From NCBI GenBank assembly GCA_018907035.1, contig JACCIC010000004.1, positions 2,285,501 to 2,349,500 on the forward strand: a DNA stretch of 64,000 bases, in the 5' to 3' direction. This DNA comes from Sycobia sp. Sy_11 (Eukaryota; Arthropoda; Insecta; Hymenoptera; Epichrysomallidae). Below are positions 36,449 through 47,024 of the stretch, piece by piece. The notes beneath the pieces are model-generated. The model did no database searches. It was not told the origin of the DNA and saw only the letters and a list, made by a program, of their open reading frames with translations. Positions within the stretch are counted from its first letter, which is position 1. Each line of letters starts with the position of its first letter. The position numbers and the translations under genes are program-made.

Positions 36449-37660
36449 CTAGCCTAATTCATCCTGGACCATTCGCCTAATTCTATCGGCATTTCTAAGT
36501 TTGGTCATCATCTCTTTTGCGAAACTGGCTACTGCCTTCCAGTTTTCAGGAGATTCTACTATTGATATAATGTTCTCTGGTGTTATCAGCTTATTAACGG
36601 TGTTAATAAATTGCGCACGTTGTGTCCTAAAACGGGGGCACCTCACCAATATGTGCTCAGCATCCTCAACCAATGTCGGACAGATGGGGCAGAAGTCATT
36701 ATGATCCAGGTGAAAACGGTGGAAATAGAACCTAAAATAACCATGTCCAGTCAGCGACTGGGTTAGGTGGAAATCTAGTTCCCCGTGTTTCTTGTTGATC
36801 CATCTTTGTATGTCTGGGAGGATACGATAAGTCCATCGGCCTTTGCTAGAATCATTCCATCGTTTTTGTCATATTTCTATAGAATGATGACGTTCCACGT
36901 TTTTAGCATCTTGTGGAGAATCCACTGCGGCCTTACATATGTTTTGTAGCCTAGCCAGTTCATCTGCAGCTAGATCGAAAGGAAGAATTCCGGTAAGTAC
37001 CTCAACAGCGTCGGTGGATACTGTCCTGTAACCACTAATAATACGTATACAGGAGCGGCGACGGGCTGTAATGACCAGCTCACAATACGATTTAATTTCA
37101 CATGTATGATGCCAGATTGGCGCTGCATACATGCTGACAGAATTAACAACATAAGCTAATAGTTTCCTCTGGGGCGGGTGTGTGCCACCAATATTAGGCA
37201 TGAGCCGACACAAGGCAACTGCAACTCGTTGCACTTTTTCACCAAATATCTTTAGATGCTCTTTAAAGCTTAACCTGTCATCAAGCTGTACACCCAAGTA
37301 TCGTAAAGATCGCACCGAACTAATGCGGCAGCTACCAACTATAAGAGTAATACTATCTACCTTCTTACGACTGCTGACAAGAACTACTTCTGTTGTGTGC
37401 TCCGCTAATTGTAGACCAACCGAATTAATCTATCTACTGATGTTGCTGATTGCCTCATTGGCATTTTCAGTGAGTTCTTCAAGGGTCTTAGCCGTCACTA
37501 CTAGTGCGATATCGTCGGCGTAGCCTACTGTTATTGAACCAGGCGGTTGTGGAATCCTCAACACGCCATCATACATAATATTCCATAATATAGGTCCCAT
37601 AAACGAGCCCTGGGGGACTCCCGCAGTAACCTTATGTAATACAATGCCTGCATCCGATCG
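36449..37660 (-). pseudogene. LINE ORF2 reverse transcriptase C-terminal half and tail domain
   Basis: The frame enters RT at FFQKNRIILYRSDAG, just after linker KWNIR, so motifs up to and including the first catalytic Asp are deleted. Then VPQGSFMGPILWNIMYDG (motif B) and GYADDIALVV (catalytic YADD). Thumb: LRYLGVQLDDRLSF. The C-terminal domain includes TGHGYFRFYFHRF, CPICP and AEHILVRCPRF, giving the usual CCHC cluster. Stops near 37434 and 36869 break the frame. Confidence 0.85.
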
Positions 37661-37699
37661 GTATAATATTATCCTATTCTTCTGAAAGAATTTTGACAT

Positions 37700-38440
37700 T
37701 CTGATGTTCCATTTCCGCGTGGGCATCCACTCATTGCACTTGTTCTTCACTTTCTTCTTTGCAATCTCGTACAAGATCGCCCTGTGATCACTGTGAGTGT
37801 AAAGGTCGCTTAATCTCCAATTAAGGATCCGCTGAATCAGGTCATGATTGGCGAATGTTACATCAATGAATGCTTGTTTATCTCCCCTAATGAAAGTGGA
37901 TTCAAATCCCTTATTAACCACGTAGAGTTGAAGAGAATTAAGGCCATCAAGCAGCATACTACCTCTGTTATTTGTTTAAGCGCTTCCCCAGGATGTGGAC
38001 CACGCGTTAAAATCGCCAGCGATTAATAATGGTTTCTTATCCATGGCCTCATCAACTAATTTAGTTACAAGAATTTCAAACTGCTTGTCTGTCAAACTTG
38101 GAAGAGAATATACACTAAAAAACGTATATTTCTTATAGAATATACACTAAAACACGTATATTTATATTTTAACCCAGGATATCAATTCACTCCGATGACT
38201 AGATTGCTTAAGTACTTGCCTATTTTGACCAATCCAGAGGGCCGCTCTATTGCTTGTATCACTTATCCAGCGCTGTGGCCTGTCCCTGTCATAATATGGT
38301 TCGGAGATTACAGCAATGTCTTTTCTTAGCTCCTTTATTGTCTGTTTCAACAGGTCATGGGCCGCTACGCAATGGTTAGTATTCAGTTGGAGTATTCTCA
38401 TGTTTTGTGTCTGTTTAAAAACTCCACAGTGATCGGGCAC
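37700..38440 (-). pseudogene. LINE ORF2 apurinic-type endonuclease, frameshifted
   Basis: The N-terminal strand reads MRILQLNTNHC; next is VISEPYY with the catalytic Glu. After a break come AGDFNAWSTSWG (GDFNA motif) and later DVTFANHDL and LYTHSDHRAILYEI, with the catalytic SDH. The break at about 38106-38167 coincides with a 32-bp tandem duplication, and a stop follows WGSA near 37978. The enzyme would nick target DNA; this copy cannot make it. Confidence 0.85.
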
Positions 38441-38678
38441 TTATAGCTGTATGGTTAATCTCCTTTTTTCCTTCACATTTACAGAGTAAACAGCAGGGCT
38501 CGTTTACACACAGCTTGGATAGATGGTCTGTTTCTTCACAGTGCCTGCAAAGATTAGTTCTGTCAGGGCCCGAGCACACGCCCGCTAAATGGCCAGTCTG
38601 CCAACACCTGAAACAACGCCTTATTTCTGTTTTTTCGAACTCTGCAGCTGACCCATCTGATGCGCACATGCCCTGCAC
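38415..38678 (-). pseudogene. LINE ORF1 zinc-knuckle segment
   Basis: Two full CCHC knuckles, CFRCWQTGHLAGVC and CRHCEETDHLSKLC, each C-x2-C-x4-H-x4-C, and a third starting CCLLC. Three knuckles at the ORF1 end are typical of R1-type elements. The frame slightly overlaps the start of ORF2. Confidence 0.85.
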
Positions 38679-38761
38679 GTAGTAAGTCAGCAGCGTGGCT
38701 GTATGCTACAGATACCACTGCCGTCTGAGTACCCCCATAAATTGCCGCAAGGAACGAGCGA

Positions 38762-39598
38762 TTAGCATGTAATAAGATTAGTCAGGACCGAAGTGGATAT
38801 GCTATGGCTTGCATTTCTGCGTATCCTGTTGACTTCGTTCTTCACATGAGATAACACCGGGTGATTCTTCATTTGACGCAGTACCTCCGCGTATGTAACT
38901 CCTTCATTGGCCTTAATCAAGATGGAATTAGGTCTATTTCGTCCACTAAGCCTGCGTGCACTAGGTAATTGCTTATCTTTGCCTTTGGGCTTCTTGCGCT
39001 TAATGGTCTGCCATTGATTTTCCTTGGCCTCAGACTTCCTTGCGGGTATTCCAACTGATTCTGATGGTCTCCTTGAGCCCAGTGATGTTTCTTTCGTCTT
39101 TTTACTACCTACTGTTTTAGAAGTGGACTTCAGCCCTTCAGCTTCGCTTCGTTTGGTATCAGAGCGTAGACTCGGCGTAGTCTGAGTCACCACTTCATGA
39201 GTACCGGAACGGTGATACTGCAGCAGATCATCCTCTGCCATACTGATGCATTTGTATGAAGTATTAATAGAACGAGCAAGATCCTTAATGGTCTTGTGCA
39301 CGTTATGCCTATCTTTTACAAAATCCAACAGTTGGTTGATTTTCTCTCCAAGTCGCTCTAGATGATTGTTTCTGCACGTGATAGAAATGTCTCGAGCAGA
39401 GATACTATCTACTTCTTCCGTCATGACATCTCCCTTAGTGTTTAACATACTGTCTATGATGATGTTTGATTTGCCCTCCCCAGAATCCGAGGGGCTGCCA
39501 CGGACCATAGAGGCTTGCACTCTATCGGAGTCGGTGAGGAGATTTACCAGTCTTGCCGGAGTTACTCCCTGGGGTATATCCTTGTTTATACCAAACAT
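38762..39598 (-). pseudogene. LINE ORF1 protein, N-terminal part
   Basis: 279 codons open from MFGINKDIPQGVTP. The centre is charged and Ser/Lys-rich (KRKKPKGKDKQL), then VTYAEVLRQMKN, a phrase typical of the ORF1 segment before the zinc knuckles in R1-clade LINEs. The product would bind element RNA. A frame break follows near 38762, ahead of the zinc-knuckle segment. Confidence 0.75.
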
Positions 39599-39762
39599 TA
39601 ATCATAATTGGCCTTAGATTCGGGAGGCCCGCCCTATTAGCTTTTTCTGTCCGCCCTGAGTATTTTATTTCCTCAGTGCCCTCTACAAATTGTAGCGAGC
39701 CATCCCCTATCCGCAACCTGGGGAGGCGCAAGATGGGAGAAGGCAACAAAACTTCACACTGG

Positions 39763-39776
39763 GTGTGTGTGTGTGT
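39763..39776. repeat. GT repeat flanking the LINE 5' end
   Basis: Seven GT units at the 5' junction, matching the GT repeat at the 3' junction. Consistent with insertion inside one microsatellite. Confidence 0.9.
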
Positions 39777-39802
39777 ATAGAATACCAAACTCCCCGTTTT
39801 TT

Positions 39803-40790
39803 CGACATGTCTTTTTTCACTATTTTGATTTGAAAAAAATATAACAGAAACTTATCGATTATTTCAAGAATATTATGGCGAACATATTCTATCGTTTACA
39901 ATATATAAAGACTGGTTTCAGCGGTTTCGAAGTGGAGATACTGATGTTTAGAACAAAGAACATTCTGGAGAACCGAAAAAGTCTGAAGATAGTGAATTGC
40001 AAACATTATTGGACGAAAACTCAGCTCAAACGCAGAAAGAACTCATTAGTAAGTTAGGAGTCAGTGATAGAGCAGTTGGCAAACGTTTACATGCGATGGG
40101 AAAGATTCATACAGAAGAAAAATGGATGACACATGATTTGTCCGAAAGTGCCATTATGAATCGATACAACATCGCACGTTCTTTGCTTGCCAAAAGAAAA
40201 AAAGAGTTTTTGTAGCGTAATGTGACTGATGATGAAAAGTGTATCTATTATGACAACTTCAAGCGCAATAAGTTATGGGTCGACCCAGGCCAACCGTCCC
40301 CATCGACACTAAAACGGAACATCCATGGCCAAAAGGTATTGCGGTGCATTTGGTGGGATCAACAGAGTGTGCTGTGCTGCGAGCTGCTAAAACTGAATGA
40401 AACCGTCACTGTTGAGGTATACAAACGTCAACTGAATGATTTTCAAGAGAAATCGATCGAACATAGATTAGCAATCGCGAAAAATAGGTGCAAAGTCATT
40501 CTTTTGCGTGACAACGCTTGGCCACATGTTACGAAAGTCTTCAAAAATACTCTGTTGGAACTCGAATTGAAAGTGTTGCCGCACCCAGCGTACTCGCCAG
40601 ACCTAGCGCCTTCTGATTACTTCCTGTTCAGATCGATGCAGCACGATCTCGTTGATACGCACTTCGGACATGTTCAAGAAGTCGATAATTTGTGGATGAT
40701 TGGATCGCCTCGAAACTGCCATCGTTCTTTCTCCACGGTATCGCCATATTACCAGAAAGATGGGTAGTAGAAAATGACGGAAAATATTTT
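39803..40790 (+). mobile_element. Mariner family M6, 5'-truncated, nearly full transposase
   Basis: Transposase remains run from about 39803 (HVFFHYFDLKK) to the C-terminus near 40790. No terminal repeat is seen at the left, where the element abuts the remnant next to the LINE. Relation to 53834-54030 is shown by shared DNAWPH, LELE and HPAYSPD phrases. Confidence 0.85.
39997..40767 (+). pseudogene. Mariner transposase (M6)
   Basis: The second helix-turn-helix is QTQKELISKLGVSDRAVGKR. A TAG at 40213-40215 interrupts it after KKKEFL. Then come VTDDEKC (first Asp; the family usually has GDEKW), KRNIHGQKVLRCIWWDQ, LLRDNAWPH (second Asp) and APSDYF (third Asp), with DD34D spacing. A frameshift after VQEVDN garbles the C-terminus. 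All three Asp are kept, yet the stop and frameshift make it a pseudogene. Confidence 0.88.
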
Positions 40791-40869
40791 GATTAAACTA
40801 ACGTGTATCAAGCTTTTGAAACTTCGATTTTATGAGGTTGTAGGTCTCGCAGATTTCATTGATATATTG

Positions 40870-41483
40870 TCCAACCTTCGCTATGACTAGTAAGTTTTAG
40901 ATTATATTTTAATATATTTTTCGAATTTCCTAAGATAAATAAAAGTAGAATCAGTGTGTATAAATCCAATATTTAACTTAAATTAATAAAATTAAATTTT
41001 CATTCTTCTACTCTGTTATAAAGTCAGAATCGTTATAGTTAAAACTGCTTTGTTTGAAATTAAAAAAGATTGAATTTGAAAATAGAGAATTTTTAATTTA
41101 AATGGTTTAAATTATGTTACTTCTAAAACAAAATGATTGTTCTTTAATGTACTGTGAAGATAGTTTTTTAAAAGAAAATCTATGCAATTAAGAATTAATA
41201 TAATTTCATATGTAAAATATTGATTTAGTATTAAGGTTTTACCAATTTTAAAAAGTTAATAGGAATAGTAACTGTTCATTTATTATCATAAGCAAATAAA
41301 ATTTCAATTTAATGAATAGATACTAGATAATATAAGGAGTTCAGATTGGTTTGTAAGAAGATAATATACGACGACCTGCGTGTATATATTGGCCGAATAT
41401 TTTATAATATTATTCGAAAGCCCGGTCAATTTTTACACTGTATAGAGTGTAAAATTTATATATATTTGTATACGTATAGAAAT
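40870..41483. other. AT-rich intron sequence; left copy of a diverged direct repeat
   Basis: Mostly featureless. About 41358-41455 resembles 42930-43030 (shared GGCCGAATATTTTA / TTGCCGAATATTTTAGA and neighbours in order). Confidence 0.45.
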
Positions 41484-42393
41484 TGTAACAGGGTGCCATG
41501 TAACCAAGATACTAAATATGACCTTGGTATATTTCATCTAATATACCTAGTCCTGTTACTTTGGATATAAATAACAATAATTTAAATACTTACTGTCGCC
41601 GTGGTCTAACTTACCTTGGCCGGAAGAAAATTAATATATATTTATAATTTATAAATAATCATAAAATTATATAAATTATATTTATTATTGCTGTATTTAT
41701 ATTCCTCAGTTTTATTTTATTGCTCTTAGTAAGAAATTATTCTTACTACTCGGCCCTCAGTTTTATGCTTGGCAAATTATTTTACAAAAATCTCATTTTA
41801 ATTAAATGCAATATTTTATTAATAAATTGTTTATAATTTATAAATTATACACCGCGGAGGCGACAGGGTCCGATAATCACTTTAAATATTAATAAATTAA
41901 TTATATATTTTTTTACATAGGGAATGAAGAAATTATTGTGGAAATGATTATTATTTAATAAATAAAAAAAATATTTGCAACCTTAAGCTCAATTAATAAT
42001 TATTTATTAATTTAAAAATAATTAGATTTAAATATAAAATTGTCTAACTATTTTAATTTCTTTAATCCTAGTGTACACCCGCTAAGTATTAATTATACGA
42101 CCGAAACGAAGTTATATTATAAGAAATAATATAAGAAATATTAATAATAATATATAAAATTGTCATGAAGAACACATATAAATTATTTGATTACCCGATA
42201 GATATCACAAATGTATATGGTGATAGTTATATTACGACACTTCGTTTCGGTCTGCTTGTGTGCATGAACAAGCTGCACAGTAGCACTGATGCACACAAAC
42301 TATTTATTATAGGCTAGCTTGTGTACGTCTGCCTCCCGCTCGAACCAACGCCCACATACACAAGCAAACGTGAATACACGAGGGACCGTTACA
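41484..42393 (+). mobile_element. Candidate solo LTR (TGTAAC...GTTACA)
   Basis: Begins TGTAACAGGG and ends CCGTTACA, a short inverted pair as in many Gypsy-type LTRs. Length 910 bp. AGAAAT lies just left (41478-41483) and again 3 bp beyond the right end (42397-42402), so a target duplication is suggestive but not exact. Inside are a nested hairpin (GTAACAGG, ACCAAG, CTTGGT, CCTGTTAC at 41485-41559) and a 14-bp inverted pair (42099-42112, 42239-42252). No retroviral-type coding sequence lies next to it. Confidence 0.4.
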
Positions 42394-43096
42394 AAAAGAA
42401 ATCTCAAATTTATCAAACACAATTAATTTCAAATCTTATTTGCTGTAGCTAGTTGTTCATAAAGCAACTAGACGGTACCGAGTAATTTAATTGCATGTTC
42501 GATCGAACTATAATACAAATAATCACTTACGTTTCAATTGAATTTATTTTCGTTGCGGGGCCAAAATCTTCTGAGCTGTCTATTTATGAAAATATGTAAA
42601 TAGCTCTCCTTGTTAAGTGAAATTCTTATAGCGGAGTATGCCATTAATGTTTCAAAAATCATTACACAAACAGCAATTTATGCCAACCCAAGAATTTTAT
42701 CAAACTGGATCAAGGTACACAATTTTAAATAAAATTAGAGCGAAAATAATTTCAAAAAACAATGTCTTAACTTGCTTCCTTCAAGCGGTCAGGTAAAACT
42801 ATACTTAATATACCCCCACTCCCTGATATTTACTGAAGTTAGAGAGAGACTATAGCCTGTCGTTTGTCTTTCTCTAATTCGTGAACGAATGCATATGCGT
42901 ATACATTGGTGCTCGTTACAAAATATATGTAAGCGCATACACGGCGGTCTGCGCATATATAGTTGCCGAATATTTTAGAATTGTATCAGAACGGTTGGTG
43001 AATTTTATACTATACATGGTGTCAAATTGATATATATTAATATAATATTTATATATAGATTTATATATATTAATACGTGTGTATGAATATATCTGC

Positions 43097-43142
<46 letters not shown>

Positions 43143-43396
43143 GGCTGTGCCAGCTCTCGCTTCGTTCTTGCTCAGCTCGATTGTTGGTTGGCCTTTATCA
43201 CCGCAGTGACCTGTGTTGAGCTGGAGAAAAATTGACATAAAGTGTTATATAATTGAGTTTTTCAAACGTAATTTAAGTCATTTTAACATAATTTTCAAAT
43301 TTAAGTAATTTGTTATATCAATCTTTAGCGTGTTAATAATTTTCTTCTAATCTTGGAAATATGTCTACTGCCAAGAAAATAGATAAAAATTTATAT
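42394..43396. other. Intron sequence with diverged direct repeat and TA run
   Basis: 42930-43030 is the right partner of the direct repeat at 41358. A TA run is at 43099-43141. No coding motif. Confidence 0.45.
43099..43141. repeat. TA microsatellite
   Basis: About 21 TA units. Confidence 0.95.
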
Positions 43397-44450
43397 TACT
43401 ACTGTGTACAAATATGAGTAAGACTTTTCAATTCAAACTTTCCGGATTTATCGATTTGGATAAACGTTTTCATTTTTCAATTCGTAGTACTGTCAGAGTT
43501 ATCTGTGCCAAATTTCACGAAATTATCTTCATTTGTCATATAGTTACGCTTGTGTTTTGTAAACAAAGACAAGTTGTCTCTTCGGTTTTCATAATGTCTG
43601 AAATCATTCAACAAAGAAGTAGAATTACTTTTTGTGCGTGAAATAAAATATCGGCCGCCGGAACGATCAAAATGATGCAGAAGGCCTTTATTGAGAAGTC
43701 AATGTCAAGAGCAAGTATTTGCGATTGACACAAATTATTCAAAGAAGGTCGAGAACGCGTTCAAGATGAACCACGTCAAAGACGATCAAGAACATCTATT
43801 GATAAACTACACGTCCACAAAATAAAAGAATTGATTCTGCAAAATCGTCGATTAACTACTAGAGCGCGTGTTGATATTGCTGAAATTTCAAATGGGTCAG
43901 TCAACGCCATTTTGAAAGACATTTTGTGCCTGAAGAGAGTTAAGCCTCGATGTTTTGGAAAAGTAGCGTTGCATGGAAGTCTGAGAAATGTCGAAGTCTG
44001 TTGAACGCATAGTAATTGGAGATGAGATTTGGGTCTACGCTTACGATAAAGAGAAAACCGATCAATAGAGTGAATATTATTCCAAAGTTCAACAGAGATC
44101 GAAAAAATCACGCCAAAATCGCTCAAAAATCAAGGTTATGCTCACTGTTTTCTTCGATTATTATGGTGTGGTGCATTATCAATTCCTTTCGACCGGCCAA
44201 ATAGTTAACAAAGAATATTATTTTAGTGTTATGTGTCGTTTACGTGAAGCTATTCGTCTGAAAACGCCAGATTTATGGAAAGACAGCTCTTGGCTTTTAC
44301 ATCACGATAATGCACCAGCTCATACTGCATCGATTTTACGCGAACATTTCACGTAATTTGAATTTTACGTGAACAAAAATTCAACCAATATCTTTCCGCA
44401 ATAACCGTACTCGCTTGCTTCAGCAAACTCAAAAGACCACTTCGGGGACA
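43397..44450 (+). mobile_element. Mariner family M7, 3'-truncated, dead
   Basis: Left end CTACTGTGTACAAATATGAG and a ~190-bp leader match the complement of 21640-21836. The transposase would start at 43593 (MSEIIQQRSRITFC) and breaks within 20 codons. Motifs seen: RPPERSKMMQKAF, VERIVIGDEIWVY (first Asp), LTVFFDYYGVVHYQFL, WLLHHDNAPAHTASIL (second Asp). The third-Asp region is frame-shifted but recognisable as SKLKRPLRG near 44430. No right terminal repeat. Confidence 0.88.
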
Positions 44451-44589
44451 CTTAATTTATATAAGCTATATAAATTAATTAAACTTTATAAATTAATTAA
44501 AGTTTTAATATAATTGAAAATGTTCGTTAGTTATAGAATGTAACTTCTACAAATGTAGAATGTAACTTATACAATTGTAACAAATCACG

Positions 44590-44820
44590 AAATACTATGG
44601 GTATAAGAAAATGGTCCACATAGCCTGTGACTACCCCGAACAGGTGATGCAGGCACTTGAAAGGCTTAGGACCAATGAGGTTGCTGATCAGCCTATTTAC
44701 AGCCGTCGAGAAAACCACTCCGGAAAGCGTCAAGATGGCGCGGTTTACCATGCCGATGGCTATGATGTCAACCATGAAGAGGAGCTTCAATGTTCCGAAA
44801 AAAATTCTACTTAAGATAAC
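44590..44820. other. GC-richer stretch open on both strands, unassigned
   Basis: Reads CDYPEQVMQALERLRTNEVA on + and is also open on -. The + reading faintly recalls gag segments of BEL/Pao retroelements, but too little is conserved to assign it. It lies just before the Copia remnant. Confidence 0.25.
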
Positions 44821-44844
44821 AATTTATATATTAACAATAATATT

Positions 44845-45480
44845 ATGGATAAGAATAACAAGAACCCGTTAACCTACAAAGAAGCCATGAGTTCTGAGCA
44901 GAATGTGCAAAACAGCAATAGATTCGGAGATTACGTCGCTCAAGGACAATAATGCTTTTATTGCAGTGAATACAAGGGAGATATTTGCAGTCAACAGCAA
45001 CCCCAATGTCATGGATTCAAGATGGGTCTTCAAGACTAAAATAAATGGTAAAGGAAATAAAAAGTATAAAGCTAGGCTTGTTATAAAAGGTCTTCAGGAT
45101 AAAAACATGTATGACTTACGCGAGACTTATACATCAGTAACTAAAATGCTATTAGTAAGAGCAATAAACATTTAGAACTCACGTTTTAAGGAAAGAGTAA
45201 TTCTTTGGATACTGTCTGTCTGTAAAGGAGAATGCTTACTCATAATCATTTTCCAATCACCCTATTTTATGATAATATGTCAGTAATTTCCTGTACAAAT
45301 ATTGATGGTGGAAATTGCGCTATATGACCGAAAGGACGTTTAATTATATTAAAGTATGTGTTGAAAATGGGTTCATAAAAATTAAATGCGTCTCTTCTAT
45401 TCAGCAACTGACTGGCGTCTTTATTAAACATCTCGCTAAAATTCTTCATGAAAAATTAACTAATGACATTCTGTATTGAT
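44845..45480 (+). pseudogene. Copia-type retrotransposon remnant, middle deleted
   Basis: First block (44845-45175): NPLTYKEAMSSE, frameshift, then IDSEITSLKDNNAF, DSRWVFKTKINGKG and YKARLVIKGLQDKN, then ETYTSVTKM. This is the N-terminal part of the Copia reverse transcriptase (RWVFK-K, YKARLVAKGF, ETYSPV in the family). Second block (about 45310-45475): NYIKVCVENGFIKIKCVSSI then QLTGVFIKHLAK, matching the C-terminal RNase H end of Copia (F-R--VE-G-I-I-YVST--QLADI-TK). The catalytic RT centre between them (~250 residues) is gone. No LTRs recognised. Confidence 0.75.
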
Positions 45481-45983
45481 TTCAGAGAACAATTAAGAAA
45501 CTTGGGACTAGTGAGGACAGTACCAGAGAAAGGTACTCTCCTTAATACGAAGTCTCTGACTCTCAATGGAGGCTGGATATTAAAATCAATAAATACTAAT
45601 TATAATTATATTGCTTGACATATTTATTTACTTATTTAGCTACATTTGTTCTCTATCTAATCCTTTTTTCTGTCAAAATGAATTATAATTGAATAAATTA
45701 TTGAATCAAATACATAAAGTGATTTTGTAAGAAATTCAAATAATAAATGTAAATTAATAATTTGCAATAGGTAAAATCTGTATACTGATATCTGTAGCTG
45801 CTGACTGAAAAGAAGTAAATCTGCCATGACACTTCATATCATTTACGATTTTTACTGTAATGATTTAAACTTATTTAATTAATTAAAATAAAACTATGTA
45901 TATTTCAACAAACTAAAGTAGCAGGATTGTATTATAATTATATCACAAGTAATATAACAGAAATTTATAATTTATATGTCAAA

Positions 45984-46032
<49 letters not shown>

Positions 46033-46631
46033 ACATATGATTGATGGAAAGTGTTATGGAGTTATGGAGCAATCGTTATGTAAAGCTCTCCAAGCCTGCG
46101 CTGCGCACGCTGGCCGGTAGTCCGTATCTGATTGCCGCGCGGCTAAGTACATGTCATTTACTGCAATTCAGATCCGTATTAATTAAACTCTACGTTCTTC
46201 TTTGTATTACATCATTTTATTCTATCAATTTCAAATGTTATGTAAATGTAATTTTAACAACAAATAAAAAATTACTTTGTTTACACTAAAATCAACTGCC
46301 AAGCATTGAAATTTCAAGTTATTTTAGGTTCATTTTTGAAGAAACAGCAAGAATTTATTCAAGATCCGAATACGTAAATTAAATAGGCACTTACGGAAAA
46401 TCTGGCAACGTAAAGTAAAAGAAAAAGTAGAGTGGTGATTGCACCCATTTTATTAGAAAATTTCCGATTTATGTGTCCAACTTGAATATCTATTCCATTC
46501 ACTGATATTTTTGACACTTCTACATTTATAAAAAAATCATTCCACGTTATATTGATAATTTACAGTATCTCAATTTTTATATAACTTGACTTAACATATT
46601 TCGCATTAATATATATATATCTCTGTTTCAG
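45481..46631. other. End of protease intron with TA run
   Basis: AT-rich except about 46045-46150, which is GC-richer with no recognised motif. TA run at 45985-46028. Confidence 0.45.
45985..46028. repeat. TA microsatellite
   Basis: About 22 TA units within the protease intron. Confidence 0.95.
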
Positions 46632-46946
46632 TTGAAGCATAGATTAGGAATAAATATGAAGCTAGAAAAGTTAAGTATATTAGAAATAAGTAGAGGATTT
46701 CAATTATATCCCGATTATACTCTGATCATATCTGGTCAAGGATATAATAATGTTACTATTCTTGTTGATCCCATAACTAAATTTCGAATACAATCTGGTG
46801 AATCTGATGGTAAGTTACGATTTGCTTACGTGAAAATTGTGCCTAATTTCTTATGTAAACGATTGCACATAAATGTTGTTCTTCATGCTAGTTTTTGTGC
46901 ACAAATGAAACAGCATTCAGAAGAGAGGCTGGAAGGAACATGCACA
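46632..46946 (+). CDS. Serine protease, middle exon
   Basis: The acceptor is CTGTTTCAG, the donor ACA/GTAAGA; 105 codons, phase 0 at both ends, so it joins IAVIK before and NDSGAP after. It starts LKHRLGINMKLEKLSI and includes LYPDYTLIISGQGYNN (the GWG-type segment in relatives, here SGQG) and VPNFLCKRLHINVVLHASFC. It ends EGTC-T, where the Cys precedes the active-site Ser by four residues. The residue two before that Cys (position 189 in chymotrypsin numbering) is Gly, not Asp, so trypsin-like Arg/Lys specificity is unlikely. Confidence 0.8.
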
Positions 46947-47024
46947 GTAAGAATTATATATTTTGTATTAATATTTTTGTAATAATAACATTTTAGGTGT
47001 TTATTTATGAAATGTATTCCGTAG

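Larger units (their letters stand above)
36230..39762 (-). mobile_element. R1-clade non-LTR retrotransposon inserted in a GT microsatellite
   Basis: On -, the order is ORF1 (about 39598-38415, zinc knuckles at its end), endonuclease (about 38440-37700), RT C-terminal half (about 37660-37430), C-terminal domain with a His/Cys cluster (to 36449), 3' UTR, and an A-rich tail (T run at 36230-36249). This order and the sequence LQLNTNHCVAAHDLL fit the R1 clade (R1, TRAS, SART, Waldo). At 3.5 kb it is shorter than the usual 5-6.5 kb because the first half of RT is deleted. GT repeats lie on both sides. Waldo elements of this clade are known to target AC/ACAY-type repeats. It lies in the protease intron. 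Confidence 0.88.
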
